Shown here one piece after another: positions 8,079 to 16,965 of a stretch of 49,185 nt of DNA. The stretch covers positions 1 to 49,185 of the forward strand of contig CACIRS010000006.1 in assembly GCA_902589115.1 (NCBI GenBank), in the 5' to 3' direction. Source of the DNA: an uncultured Prochlorococcus sp. (GTDB lineage: Bacteria; Cyanobacteriota; Cyanobacteriia; PCC-6307; Cyanobiaceae). A model generated the notes under the pieces. The model made no database searches and was not told the origin of the DNA. It was given only the letters and a program-made list of their open reading frames with translations. The stretch's first letter is position 1; every line of letters begins with the position of its first letter. A program made the position numbers and the translations under genes.

Positions 8079-8518
8079 CAGATTTCATCCTCCCTAATCA
8101 GGATGGCACTCCTTTGAAGCTTTCATCATTAAGAGGTCAACGAGTGGTGATTTACTTTTACCCAAAAGATGACACTCCTGGTTGCACAAAAGAAGCTTGC
8201 AATTTTCGAGATCAATGGAACGTCCTACAGGCTAATGGAATCGAGGTACTAGGGGTTAGTAAAGATGGAGCAGCTTCTCATAGCAAGTTTATTAGTAAGC
8301 ATCAACTTCCTTTTACACTTCTTACGGATCTGGAGCCTTGTCCTGTAGCAAGCTCTTATGAAAGTTATGGTTTGAAAAAGTTTATGGGTAGAGAATATAT
8401 GGGAATGATTCGACAGACTTTTGTTGTAGATACTCAAGGAAATATTGAGTTGATTTATAAGAAGGTTAAGGCTGCAACTATGGCAGATCAAATCCTTTCT
8501 GATTTAGGTTTGAATTAG
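8051..8518 (+). CDS. bcp: Peroxiredoxin Q / bacterioferritin comigratory protein
   Basis: This thiol peroxidase reduces hydrogen and alkyl peroxides, using thioredoxin as donor. The 155-aa length is typical for PrxQ. The thioredoxin-fold active site is seen as YPKDDTPGCTKEACNFRD, with peroxidatic C45 and resolving C50 five residues later, the atypical 2-Cys PrxQ arrangement. A conserved GVSKDGAASHSKF and a later arginine region (MGMIRQTFVVD) complete the family pattern. The start is ATG 8051. The 5' end overlaps the leftward phosphopantetheinyl transferase and the 3' end overlaps coaX by 4 nt, so this gene is squeezed on both sides. Confidence 0.95.
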   Translation: MALQIGDPAPDFILPNQDGTPLKLSSLRGQRVVIYFYPKDDTPGCTKEACNFRDQWNVLQANGIEVLGVSKDGAASHSKFISKHQLPFTLLTDLEPCPVASSYESYGLKKFMGREYMGMIRQTFVVDTQGNIELIYKKVKAATMADQILSDLGLN

Positions 8519-9216
8519 TATTTTTGTAGTTTTATCATTCCTTCTAAAACCAAGTTTGGATGGTGATATATTTCTATTTGATTGTTTAAGTAATATTTTT
8601 TTATCTCGTTCATCAATAGTGGTGCATCTCCTCCACAAAGGCATATTGGCATATTGCTCTCTTCATATGCTGCTAAAATTGCTCCGATAATTGATTGAAT
8701 ACTTCCTCTTCTCATAGCAGAACTGGTTGATAAGGGAAATTTTTCTTCTGGTATTGGATTCAGCCCAGGATTAATTAAATTTTTTGTGCCATTTTCCATA
8801 GCTTTAAGTTGAAGCATCAGCCCAGCGATTAATTGACCTCCAGCAAATTCTCCTTTTGAAGTAACCTTTGTGATACTAAAAACAGTACCTGCATCTGCAA
8901 TTAAAATTCCTTTAGAAAACTGATCAGAATTTTGATATTTCATATATGCACTCCAGCCTCCTAATGCACGATCAATTCCAACCCAAGAAGGTAAGTTAAT
9001 CAAAGGGATATCTTTGATATTTATTCGTCTACTGCTATTTAAAATATCATTCTGCGGTATTTCACCAACTGCAGCCCATCTTAAGGATTTTTTGTCTATA
9101 GATTTTAATTTTTTTAAGTTAGGTTCCTCATGTAAAAACTCCCAACCATCTTTATTTTGTAATGCCCAATGCCACCTACTATTACCAATTAAGAGGTGGA
9201 CTTCGTTATTTTGCAC
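8515..9216 (-). CDS. coaX: Type III pantothenate kinase
   Basis: CoaX phosphorylates pantothenate, the first step of coenzyme A synthesis. Family motifs are present: GIDRALGG (the GxDR region), LIADAGTVFSITKV (the DAGT nucleotide/metal loop) and FAGGQLIAGL. The first phosphate motif reads LLIGNSRWHW, where the classical form is DxGNT. The chosen start is GTG 9216, two nt after the stop of cysH on the same strand. This gives about 233 aa and fits the motif spacing. A longer frame reaches 9261 inside cysH. The kinase shares its transcription unit with cysH and supplies the coenzyme A used by the nearby phosphopantetheinyl transferase. Confidence 0.9.
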   Translation of the reverse strand: MQNNEVHLLIGNSRWHWALQNKDGWEFLHEEPNLKKLKSIDKKSLRWAAVGEIPQNDILNSSRRINIKDIPLINLPSWVGIDRALGGWSAYMKYQNSDQFSKGILIADAGTVFSITKVTSKGEFAGGQLIAGLMLQLKAMENGTKNLINPGLNPIPEEKFPLSTSSAMRRGSIQSIIGAILAAYEESNMPICLCGGDAPLLMNEIKKYYLNNQIEIYHHPNLVLEGMIKLQKY

Positions 9217-9218
9217 TT

Positions 9219-9953
9219 TTAAATACCATCCCCTGATAGACCCGGTAAATGAATACCACATTCTTGTTTTAGGCCCCCAAATCTTGTATCTCTTCCTTTG
9301 GAATCTGAGCCTTCTGGTGCGCTAGAATGCCAATCCCCAACAGTTGAATATCCTTTTTCAAAAAGAGGATGTTGAGGTAGAGAATTATCTTGCATATAAT
9401 AGAAAATATCTTTTTTACTCCAATTTAAAAGAGGTCTTAAGGACAATTTATCACGTATTAAGTCCAATAATGTCATTGAACTACGATGCGTTGTCTGATC
9501 ACCTCTTACACCACTTGCCCAACATAAGATCTCCATTTTCTCCAATGCATTTTCCAAAGGTTGTACTTTCCTGATTTGGTGATATTTATCTAAATCTTCA
9601 ATTTTTTGGGTTTCCCAAAGCTTTCCATGTAAGGCTTCCATTCTTGCTGGAGATATAGGACTTTGTATTACTTTTATATTGAGATTAAATTTATTGATTA
9701 AGTCTTCAGCGTAGCGATATGTTTCAGGTGGCAGATAACCTGTATCAACCCAAATTACTGGAATTGTTGAGTCAACTTCAATTTTATGAAGCATATTCAG
9801 CAATACTGCAGATTGAATGCCGAAACTTGTTGTAATAGCAAAATTTGTCTTGAATTGGTTGTATGCCCATTGCAGTCGCTCTTCAGCTTTTAAAGGTTCG
9901 AGATGAGATCTTGTTTCATCTAAAGAAAAATCAATTTTTGAGTTGATGCCCAT
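9219..9953 (-). CDS. cysH: Phosphoadenylyl-sulfate (PAPS) reductase, assimilatory
   Basis: CysH reduces activated sulfate to sulfite in sulfur assimilation. Visible elements: ITTSFGIQSAVLLNMLHKI (the phosphate-loop region of the PP-loop superfamily), IPVIWVDTGYLPPETY, SGVRGDQTTHR, and a C-terminal KQECGIH carrying the catalytic cysteine. The paired cysteines that bind an Fe-S cluster in APS reductases are absent: only CWASGVRG appears where CC would stand. PAPS is therefore the likelier substrate. I start at ATG 9953; the frame is open to a TTG at 9986. The gene is directly upstream of coaX on the same strand and divergent from ndh. Confidence 0.93.
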   Translation of the reverse strand: MGINSKIDFSLDETRSHLEPLKAEERLQWAYNQFKTNFAITTSFGIQSAVLLNMLHKIEVDSTIPVIWVDTGYLPPETYRYAEDLINKFNLNIKVIQSPISPARMEALHGKLWETQKIEDLDKYHQIRKVQPLENALEKMEILCWASGVRGDQTTHRSSMTLLDLIRDKLSLRPLLNWSKKDIFYYMQDNSLPQHPLFEKGYSTVGDWHSSAPEGSDSKGRDTRFGGLKQECGIHLPGLSGDGI

Positions 9954-10075
9954 TGTCTTAACGGTTTTTGGAGTATCTAGAGCCAAAATTTGCTCTATTG
10001 GCCATTGTTGTGCTGTGGTCTCACTTCCATAGCAAGTTTGCTTAGGCTTGAAAGATCATCTCAGACCTTGTATCA

Positions 10076-11239
10076 ATGGTCTCTCATCCTGAATCATCTC
10101 ATCCTGTCATTGTTGCAGGGGGAGGCTTTGCAGGACTCTCTACAGCACTAGCTTTAAGCCGTTCAAAACCACGACCATCAATTCTTTTAATTGAACCTAA
10201 TAAAACATTTGTTTTTTCGCCTTTGTTGTATGAGTTCCTAAGTGGAGAGTTGCGATCCTGGGAAGTAACTCCTCCATATAGTGCTTTTCTCAATGGAAGA
10301 GGAATTGCATTACTCCAAGACAAAGTTATTAGTGTCGATGCTTGTAAGCAAAATTTATTGACCACCTCAGGAGTAACTTTTACCTACTCACAACTGATTT
10401 TGGCGACTGGTTCAGAAACTAATCATTTTGATATACCTGGGGTTCTTGAGCATGCCTTAATGTTTAAGAGCACTCGCGATGTAGAGGTCTTAAAAGAACG
10501 TATTAACTACTTAAATCAGTCTCATGGAAGTCAAAAATGTTGTGTGATTGTGGGCGCAGGTTCTACTGGAGTTGAGCTTGCTTGCAAGGTATCTGATCTT
10601 TTAAATGATCAAATAGCAGTTCATTTAATTGATTTATCGAATACTATTTTGCCAAATTGTCATTTATTTAATCAACAACAATCTCAATTAGCTTTAAGGA
10701 AAAGACATGTCCATATTCATTTACAAACAGAGGTAGAATCACTAAGTGCAAAAAGCATAAATCTTATTAATCATAATTTGCTTTCGCATTTCACTCTGAC
10801 ACATGATTGTTTGATTTGGACTGCAGGTACTAAGCAAGTTATTCCTAGCATATTTGCTGAAAAGATTGACGTAGGTCAAGAGCTACTTGTTGATAGGTTT
10901 TTACAAGTGACAGGATGTAAAAATCTTTTTGCAATAGGCGATGCTGCATCTCACCGTGAAGATCTTTGGCCAGCCAATGCTCAAGTGGCCGTGCAGCAAG
11001 CTCAGCTTGTTGCACGGAATATAATTGCTCTCCGCAACGATAGATCTTTACAGCATTTTGAATTTAAAGATTGGGGAGAAATGCTTAGTTTGGGTATCGG
11101 CGATGCAACTATTTCTGCGCTAGGACTCTCGTTAGCAGGTCCTTTAGCCTTTCAAATTAGGCGAATGATTTATTTAGCAAGGTTTCCTGTTAAAAGTATC
11201 GGGATTAAATCAGCTAGTGCTTGGGTCCTAGGCAATTGA
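10076..11239 (+). CDS. ndh: Type II NAD(P)H dehydrogenase (NDH-2)
   Basis: NDH-2 is a single-subunit, non-proton-pumping flavoenzyme that passes electrons from NAD(P)H to plastoquinone at the membrane surface. The 387-aa protein has two Rossmann motifs: VIVAGGGFAGLSTALAL (about residues 11-27, FAD) and CCVIVGAGSTGVELA (about 157-171, NAD(P)H). A further conserved FAIGDAA marks the second FAD contact. The N-terminal PNKTFVFSPLLYEFLSGEL is typical of cyanobacterial NDH-2. There is no signal peptide. The C-terminal LSLAGPLAFQIRRMIYLARFP may be the membrane-anchoring amphipathic part. The stop overlaps the hflX start by 4 nt, suggesting an operon. Confidence 0.93.
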   Translation: MVSHPESSHPVIVAGGGFAGLSTALALSRSKPRPSILLIEPNKTFVFSPLLYEFLSGELRSWEVTPPYSAFLNGRGIALLQDKVISVDACKQNLLTTSGVTFTYSQLILATGSETNHFDIPGVLEHALMFKSTRDVEVLKERINYLNQSHGSQKCCVIVGAGSTGVELACKVSDLLNDQIAVHLIDLSNTILPNCHLFNQQQSQLALRKRHVHIHLQTEVESLSAKSINLINHNLLSHFTLTHDCLIWTAGTKQVIPSIFAEKIDVGQELLVDRFLQVTGCKNLFAIGDAASHREDLWPANAQVAVQQAQLVARNIIALRNDRSLQHFEFKDWGEMLSLGIGDATISALGLSLAGPLAFQIRRMIYLARFPVKSIGIKSASAWVLGN

Positions 11240-12915
11240 AACAAGCTCATCTTACCGGGAGAATAAAGGGCTTAAGGCCCTCTCAAAAACGGCGTTTAGA
11301 AGTTGTGAGTCATAATCGGTATCCTGCAAATGAATCGGCTGATCTCATTGTTTTTGATCGAATTGCTCATGAAGCACTATCTTTAAAACTTCCGCTTCAT
11401 ATAGTTGTTGATAGTAGAGGCGTATGTCGTTTGATTTGGGTGGGTCCTTTAGAAGGCAGCAGGTTTAAAGATGAATTCTACAAAATACCTTATCGACGAA
11501 TTAATGGTTGGCGTTTAATCAGTTGTCTTTTGCATAACAATTACAAACTAAAGCCTGAATTAAAAGAAGCTGGCCTGATTTTTGAACTGAATCCTGTGTC
11601 TTGGTTGAGATTTTCAGCATTCAAAGATGCTCATGGAGTCAGAATTGCAGCTTTTTGGCAACCTGATCGTCTCGATCCAACTGGTTGGAGTGATATTGAA
11701 ACTGATCAACTAGATGATCTGTGCTATCGATCTAAACCATCATCTATACTAAAAAAAAATGATGATTTCACGAACAAAAAGGTTGAGGAACGTGTTTTAC
11801 TTTTAACTTTAATCGGTAACGATCGCTCTAAAAGTGAGCGAGAATTAGCTGAGCTAGAGGGATTAGTGCGAAGTGCTGGAGCACAACCTGTAGGAGTAAT
11901 TTCTCAAAAAAAAGCTGGTTTTCAGCCTCAAACTATTTGGGGAACTGGCAAACTTCAACAAGCAGCATTGGAAGTGCGTAGATATAGCGCCTCAAAAGTG
12001 ATTACTGACTGTGAATTAACTCCCGCACAAGCTAGGAACTTAGAAAATTGTTTGAATTGTCCAGTTATGGATCGCAGTGAGTTAATTCTTGATATCTTTG
12101 CTCAAAGAGCTTCAACTGCAACTGGACGTCTTCAAGTAGAGCTTGCTCAACTTCGCTATCGCTTGCCTAGATTAGTAGGTAGAGGGATGACTCTTTCTCG
12201 CCAAGGAGGAGGGATTGGGACTCGCGGACCAGGAGAAACTCAACTAGAAAAAGATCGACGTGCGATTGCTAGAAGAATTGAAAAATTAATGAGAGATTTA
12301 AAACATGTAAAGCGGCATCGTGCTCAATTAAAGAGTCATCGCGAGTCTTTACCTCGTGTTGCATTGATTGGATACACGAATGTTGGAAAGTCCACCTTAT
12401 TGAATGCTCTATGCAAGCTAACAGCGTCCCGAAAAGTGAATGTTGAAGACAAGCTTTTTGCGACATTAGATCTCACAACTCGACGCATGTCATTACCTCG
12501 AAGTGGGGCTTCTCCAAATGAATTACTCATTACAGATACAGTAGGTTTTATTAGGGAATTACCTTCGCCTCTAGTTGAAGCATTTAAAGCAACTCTTGAA
12601 GAAACTTTTGAGGCTGATTTATTATTACTTATTGTAGATCTCTCCAATCCTGACTGGCATTATCAATTGAACACAGTTAATCAACTTCTTGATTCACTTG
12701 GCGCCCAATCTAAGCGACAACTTGTTGCGAATCAGATTGATTGTTGTGAAAGCTCCTCTCTTGAATTAATTAGCAAAATAGACCCTACAGTGATTTATAT
12801 ATCTGCTACTTCTGGGGCTGGTCTCCAAGGTCTGAAAAAATGGCTTCAAGATCAGTTCTGGGGAACTCACTCTCTTAAAAATCAGCTCATGGCACAAGTC
12901 TCAGAAGATGTATGA
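11236..12915 (+). CDS. hflX: HflX, ribosome-associated GTPase
   Basis: HflX is a translational GTPase-family protein that binds the large ribosomal subunit and can split stalled ribosomes. The ~559-aa product is longer than E. coli HflX (426 aa) because of about 130-180 extra N-terminal residues, as in other cyanobacteria. The HflX domain contains GTGKLQQAALEVRRY, then SRQGGGIGTRGPGETQLEKDR. The G domain shows G1 GYTNVGKST near residue 378, G3 DTVGF near 433, and G4 NQID near 497. I choose TTG 11236, which overlaps the ndh stop (TTGA) and gives a start resembling MKQAHLTGRIKGLRPSQ. A frame start five codons earlier is possible. It overlaps the next gene by 8 nt. Confidence 0.94.
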   Translation: MKQAHLTGRIKGLRPSQKRRLEVVSHNRYPANESADLIVFDRIAHEALSLKLPLHIVVDSRGVCRLIWVGPLEGSRFKDEFYKIPYRRINGWRLISCLLHNNYKLKPELKEAGLIFELNPVSWLRFSAFKDAHGVRIAAFWQPDRLDPTGWSDIETDQLDDLCYRSKPSSILKKNDDFTNKKVEERVLLLTLIGNDRSKSERELAELEGLVRSAGAQPVGVISQKKAGFQPQTIWGTGKLQQAALEVRRYSASKVITDCELTPAQARNLENCLNCPVMDRSELILDIFAQRASTATGRLQVELAQLRYRLPRLVGRGMTLSRQGGGIGTRGPGETQLEKDRRAIARRIEKLMRDLKHVKRHRAQLKSHRESLPRVALIGYTNVGKSTLLNALCKLTASRKVNVEDKLFATLDLTTRRMSLPRSGASPNELLITDTVGFIRELPSPLVEAFKATLEETFEADLLLLIVDLSNPDWHYQLNTVNQLLDSLGAQSKRQLVANQIDCCESSSLELISKIDPTVIYISATSGAGLQGLKKWLQDQFWGTHSLKNQLMAQVSEDV

Positions 12916-14731
12916 GCTAAGTCTTGTCTTTCAAAATCCACAGGCATTGATAACCCTGGCAGTGCTTGTATTGGCAATTGTCTCGTTTATCAGTGGAGTT
13001 CTTGCACCTGAATTAACAGGATTATTGAGCCTTTCATTGTTGATGGCTACGGGTGTTTTAACTCCTCAAAAAGCTTTGGCGGGTTTTGGGAGCCCTGCAC
13101 TGATTACATTAATGGGTCTATTTGCAGTTTCAGCAGCTTTATTTAAAAGTGGTTCTTTAGATCGCTTGAGAGAATTAATTGCTACTGATCAAATTAATTC
13201 TCCAAGAAGACTAATTGCATTATTGGGTTTGGTCGTTGCCCCTATATCAGGCGTAGTTCCTAATACTCCTGTAGTTGCATCTTTATTACCCGTAATTGAA
13301 AGCTGGTGTGCTCGAAGAAGAGTTTCGCCATCAAGAGTTCTACTGCCATTATCATTTGCAACAGTACTTGGTGGCACGCTTACTTTATTAGGAAGCTCTG
13401 TAAATCTGTTGGTAAGTGACATTAGTGAACAACTTGGCTATGGCTCATTAGAGCTATTTAGTTTTACAGCTATAGGCATACCTATTTGGCTGGTAGGCAC
13501 GGCATATCTTTTGCTGGCACCTCCATCTCTTTTGCCAGATAGAGGACGAGATAATAACGATTTTGGGGCTAGTACTAATCAGTCAGGATATGTAACTGAA
13601 GTTACTATCCCTACTGATTCGAATTTGGTTGGACAATCTCTTCATAATAGTCGTCTGCAACGACGCTTTGATGTAGATGTACTTGAGCTTCAAAGAGGTC
13701 GAGAAAGGTTTTTGCCTCCATTAGCAGATAGAAGGATCGAACCTGGTGATCGTTTACTCCTTCGAGTAACGCGTGCAGACTTACTTCGATTACAGCAGGA
13801 ACATACTGTTCAATTAGCTAAACCATCAAGTAACAAAATTGACTTAAAAGTCTCACAGTTGGCTATTGAAGAAGGTCAAAGAACTGTTGAAGTGCTTTTG
13901 CCTTCTGGTTCAACTTTGGCAGGAGCCAGCTTGCGAGAATTACGCTTTAGACAGCGACATAATGCAACTGTTTTAGCCTTTAGACGTGGACAGCAAACAG
14001 TGCAAGAGAGGCTTGGGCAGGCGATTTTACGAGAAGGAGATGTTCTTTTACTTCAAGCTCCTATTGACTCAATACGTGGCTTGCAAGCTAGTAATGATTT
14101 GTTGGTTTTAGATCAGTTAGAAGATGATTTGCCAACAGTGAGACGTAAACCAATAGCGATTGCAATTGCTATTTCAATGCTAATAGTGCCAGTCGTGACT
14201 CCATTGCCTCTCGTTGCTGCAGTTTTGTTGGCAGTTGTTGCAATGGTTCTTGGAGGTTGTCTTAGCCCAGGCGAGGTTCAACGTTCAATTCGATTGGACG
14301 TATTACTTTTACTTGGCTCGCTTTCAAGCTTTAGTGTTGCGATGCAGAGCACTGGCTTGGCTGATGCTTTGGCTGGTGGTCTGCAATATTTGTTGGCCGA
14401 TTTGCCTACTTACTTGGCTTTATCCATAATTTTCTTTGCAACTACAATATTTACTCAAATCATTAGCAATGCTGCATCTGTTGCCCTTTTAGCACCAGTT
14501 GCTATTCAGCTTGCGCCAATAATGAATTTGCCCCCTACGGCTCTTTTGATCACTGTTCTTTTTGGTGCAAGTCAATCTTTTTTAACCCCCATGGGATATC
14601 AGACAAATCTGATGGTTTTTGGGCCAGGACGTTATCGTTTCTTGGACGTGACGAGATATGGTGCAGGTTTAACTATTCTAATGACAGCAATGATCCCTGG
14701 ATTAATAATATGGAAATTTGGCGGCACTTAA
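12908..14731 (+). CDS. SLC13/DASS-type anion transporter with two RCK_C domains
   Basis: This is an inner-membrane carrier of the divalent anion:sodium symporter family, likely for sulfate or dicarboxylates; the substrate cannot be read from the sequence. The 607-aa protein has an N-terminal membrane half (residues 10-200, including GVVPNTPVVASLLPV and LGGTLTLLGSSVNLLVSD). Two cytosolic RCK_C/TrkA_C domains follow, at about 227-300 (VTIPTDSNLVGQSL) and 320-400 (VLLPSGSTLAGASL). The C-terminal membrane half contains the second NAAS-type motif (ISNAASVALLAPVAIQLAP). Both SNT/NTP-like carboxylate-binding signatures are recognisable. Its start overlaps hflX by 8 nt and trkH follows after 101 nt, so it may take part in ion balance with trkHA. 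Confidence 0.88.
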   Translation: MYELSLVFQNPQALITLAVLVLAIVSFISGVLAPELTGLLSLSLLMATGVLTPQKALAGFGSPALITLMGLFAVSAALFKSGSLDRLRELIATDQINSPRRLIALLGLVVAPISGVVPNTPVVASLLPVIESWCARRRVSPSRVLLPLSFATVLGGTLTLLGSSVNLLVSDISEQLGYGSLELFSFTAIGIPIWLVGTAYLLLAPPSLLPDRGRDNNDFGASTNQSGYVTEVTIPTDSNLVGQSLHNSRLQRRFDVDVLELQRGRERFLPPLADRRIEPGDRLLLRVTRADLLRLQQEHTVQLAKPSSNKIDLKVSQLAIEEGQRTVEVLLPSGSTLAGASLRELRFRQRHNATVLAFRRGQQTVQERLGQAILREGDVLLLQAPIDSIRGLQASNDLLVLDQLEDDLPTVRRKPIAIAIAISMLIVPVVTPLPLVAAVLLAVVAMVLGGCLSPGEVQRSIRLDVLLLLGSLSSFSVAMQSTGLADALAGGLQYLLADLPTYLALSIIFFATTIFTQIISNAASVALLAPVAIQLAPIMNLPPTALLITVLFGASQSFLTPMGYQTNLMVFGPGRYRFLDVTRYGAGLTILMTAMIPGLIIWKFGGT

Positions 14732-14761
14732 CTAAATCTTAATTCAGTCAACATTGTAGAG

Positions 14762-14787
14762 ATCTCATTTTTCATTTTGAATGAGAT
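14762..14787 (+). repeat. 8-bp inverted repeat between transporter gene and trkH
   Basis: ATCTCATT (14762-14769) and AATGAGAT (14780-14787) form a perfect stem with a 10-nt loop. No T-run follows, so it is not a standard terminator. It lies 46 nt before the trkH start and could be an operator or mRNA hairpin. Confidence 0.3.
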
Positions 14788-14832
14788 ATTGACCTACATT
14801 TTGTATACATAGCTCTTCTATGACTCAAATTC

Positions 14833-16233
14833 GTGGCATTACATAAAGCCGTATATAGAACTCAGGGTTGGTATCGACGCCTATCCGTTCCACAGTTTAC
14901 GGTAGTAACAGGCTTGCTGCTGATAATTTTTGGGACTTTTGTACTGTGCCAACCAATTTGTTCAAGTAGTAGTGTAGGTCTCTGGGAAGCCTTTTTTACT
15001 GCTACTTCTGCAGTTACTGTAACGGGTTTGACTATCATTGATATTGGTCAAGATTTAACAATATTGGGTCAAATTGTTTTAGCAGGAATGATTCTTATTG
15101 GTGGGTTGGGTTTAATGGCAATTACTACTTTCCTTCAAGGCTTTGTGGTAAGAGGAACGGAATTACGATGTCGCTTAGACGGAGGCAGAACTCTTGATGA
15201 GTTTGGTGTTGGAGGAGTCGGTAGAACATTTAGAGGTATTGCTTTTACTGCCACAACATTGATTTTGGTAGGTGCTGTAGTGCTCTATAACTTTGGATTT
15301 AATGATATTCCTCGCTTAGGAGATAGGGTTTGGGCCTCTTTATTTCATAGTATTTCTGCTTACAACAATGCTGGATTCGGGCTTTGGACGACAAGTTTGC
15401 AGACATATCGGACTAATTGGGTGGTTAATTTTGTGATTATTTTCTTGATTGTTCTTGGTGGATTGGGGTGGAGGGTAACTAATGATTTGTGGAGTAATCG
15501 AAAAAGTTTGAATCGCCGAACTCTTAGCTTGCATACTCGACTAGTTATTAGAACATCTTTTTTATTAATAGCTTTTGGCACACTTGGATTGCTAATAACT
15601 GAATCTCTAGGAAAAGGAAGTTTTTTATCAGATGTCGGTTGGGGGGAGAGAATAATGACCGCACTATTTGAGTCGGTTAGTGCTCGCACTGCAGGGTTTT
15701 CAAATTTACCGTTATCTGTTGAAAGTATTTCAGACTCAGGTTTATTGTTATTAATGACTTTAATGTTTATAGGTGCCAGCCCCGGTGGAACTGGTGGTGG
15801 GATTAAAACCACTACTCTTGCTGCTTTGATGGCAGCTACAAGATCTACTCTTAGAGGGCAAGATGAGGTGGTAATAAGAAATCGTCAAATTTCTGACAAA
15901 GTGGTTTTAAAAGCAGTAGGGATAACAGTTGGGTCTATGTTATTTGTTTTAGGGATGGCTTTATTGCTAAGCACCACAAACCAAGGGTTAGAGGAGCCTT
16001 TTTCATTTTTAGAAATGCTTTTTACTTGTATATCTGCTTTCGCAACTGTTGGATTTGATGTAGGTGTGACTGAGCAACTTGGTCGTTTTGGGCAATTAGT
16101 TTTAATAATAGGAATGTTTGTAGGACGTTTAGGCATTCTTTTATTGTTAAGTGCGATATGGGAGGCTGTTAATCATGGCAAACTCAAGAATCGCAATCGA
16201 ATAGGTTATCCCAAGGAGGATTTATATGTCTGA
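14833..16233 (+). CDS. trkH: TrkH/KtrB-type potassium uptake channel subunit
   Basis: This is the membrane subunit of a K+ uptake system. The 466-aa protein has four repeated membrane-pore-membrane units. Their selectivity loops appear as SAVTVTGLTIID (about residue 55), SISAYNNAGFGLW (about 173), SVSARTAGFSNLPL (about 281) and CISAFATVGFDVG (about 400), each with the conserved filter glycine. The length fits KtrB/TrkH. Translation seems to start at GTG 14833: the nearby ATG at 14820 is in another frame and hits a stop after eight codons. Its regulator gene trkA starts 24 nt downstream, so the two form a functional pair. Confidence 0.93.
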   Translation: MALHKAVYRTQGWYRRLSVPQFTVVTGLLLIIFGTFVLCQPICSSSSVGLWEAFFTATSAVTVTGLTIIDIGQDLTILGQIVLAGMILIGGLGLMAITTFLQGFVVRGTELRCRLDGGRTLDEFGVGGVGRTFRGIAFTATTLILVGAVVLYNFGFNDIPRLGDRVWASLFHSISAYNNAGFGLWTTSLQTYRTNWVVNFVIIFLIVLGGLGWRVTNDLWSNRKSLNRRTLSLHTRLVIRTSFLLIAFGTLGLLITESLGKGSFLSDVGWGERIMTALFESVSARTAGFSNLPLSVESISDSGLLLLMTLMFIGASPGGTGGGIKTTTLAALMAATRSTLRGQDEVVIRNRQISDKVVLKAVGITVGSMLFVLGMALLLSTTNQGLEEPFSFLEMLFTCISAFATVGFDVGVTEQLGRFGQLVLIIGMFVGRLGILLLLSAIWEAVNHGKLKNRNRIGYPKEDLYV

Positions 16234-16257
16234 AATTTGCTGTTCTAAGGAGTACTT

Positions 16258-16962
16258 ATGAAGGAATGGTGGCACTGGTCGCAAAAACAGGCAACCGATG
16301 AGCTTGGTTTTGCTGTTGTTGGAATCGGCCGCTTTGGTAGTGCGGTATGTAGAGAACTTATGAGCAATGGTGCTGATGTCTTAGCAGTTGACTCTTCTGA
16401 AAGAGCTATAGATGAATTACGTCAATTAGAGCCTTCAATAGAAGCAAGAGTAGTTGATTCAACTGATGAAGAATCAATGAGAGAAGCTGGTGTTTTGGAG
16501 ATGGGGACAGTAGTTGTTGGTATTAGTGAACCTATAGAAGCTAGTATTACTACTACTTTGATTGCTAAGGATAGTGAAGGTAGTCAAGTACGTCAGGTGA
16601 TTGCTAGAGCAACTAGTGATTTACATGAAAAGATGTTGAAGAGAGTGGGAGCCGATCGTGTCGTCTTCCCTTCAAGAATGCAAGGAGAAAGATTAGGTTT
16701 AGAGTTAGTTCGTCCAAATTTAATTGAGAGATTAGAACTAGATGATCAAACTTGTATTGATGAAATCAAAGTGCCTGAAATATTTGTAGGGCGATCTTTA
16801 CGTGACTTGAATCTGCGAAAGAATTATTTGGTTAATGTTCTAGCGGCCGGACCTACTAAGCGTTTGACGGTGAACCCTCCAGCAAAATATTTATTAGAGC
16901 ACGACCATGTTCTAGTAGTTATGGGTTCTGTAGAAGATCTACAAAAGCTTCCAAAAACTTAA
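16258..16962 (+). CDS. trkA: TrkA/KtrA-type RCK regulator of potassium uptake
   Basis: This is the cytosolic nucleotide-binding subunit that gates the TrkH/KtrB channel. The 234-aa protein has one RCK_N domain with the Rossmann signature VVGIGRFGSAVCREL and the downstream acidic residue in VLAVDSSERAI. An RCK_C domain follows at about 160-230 (IDEIKVPEIFVGRSLRDLNL, ending HDHVLVVMGS). A single RCK copy matches KtrA-like proteins rather than the double-domain E. coli TrkA. The ATG at 16258 has a clear AAGGAG five bases upstream. It follows trkH by 24 nt and precedes anmK by 3 nt. Confidence 0.93.
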   Translation: MKEWWHWSQKQATDELGFAVVGIGRFGSAVCRELMSNGADVLAVDSSERAIDELRQLEPSIEARVVDSTDEESMREAGVLEMGTVVVGISEPIEASITTTLIAKDSEGSQVRQVIARATSDLHEKMLKRVGADRVVFPSRMQGERLGLELVRPNLIERLELDDQTCIDEIKVPEIFVGRSLRDLNLRKNYLVNVLAAGPTKRLTVNPPAKYLLEHDHVLVVMGSVEDLQKLPKT

Positions 16963-16965
16963 TTG

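Noticed and set aside
9014-9325. Rightward 103-codon frame over the coaX-cysH junction
   Set aside because: It is antisense to two well-identified genes and lacks coding character.
15360-15812. Leftward 150-codon frame inside trkH
   Set aside because: The product is Pro/Asn/Lys/Ser-rich, the usual antisense composition over a membrane protein, and trkH is certain.
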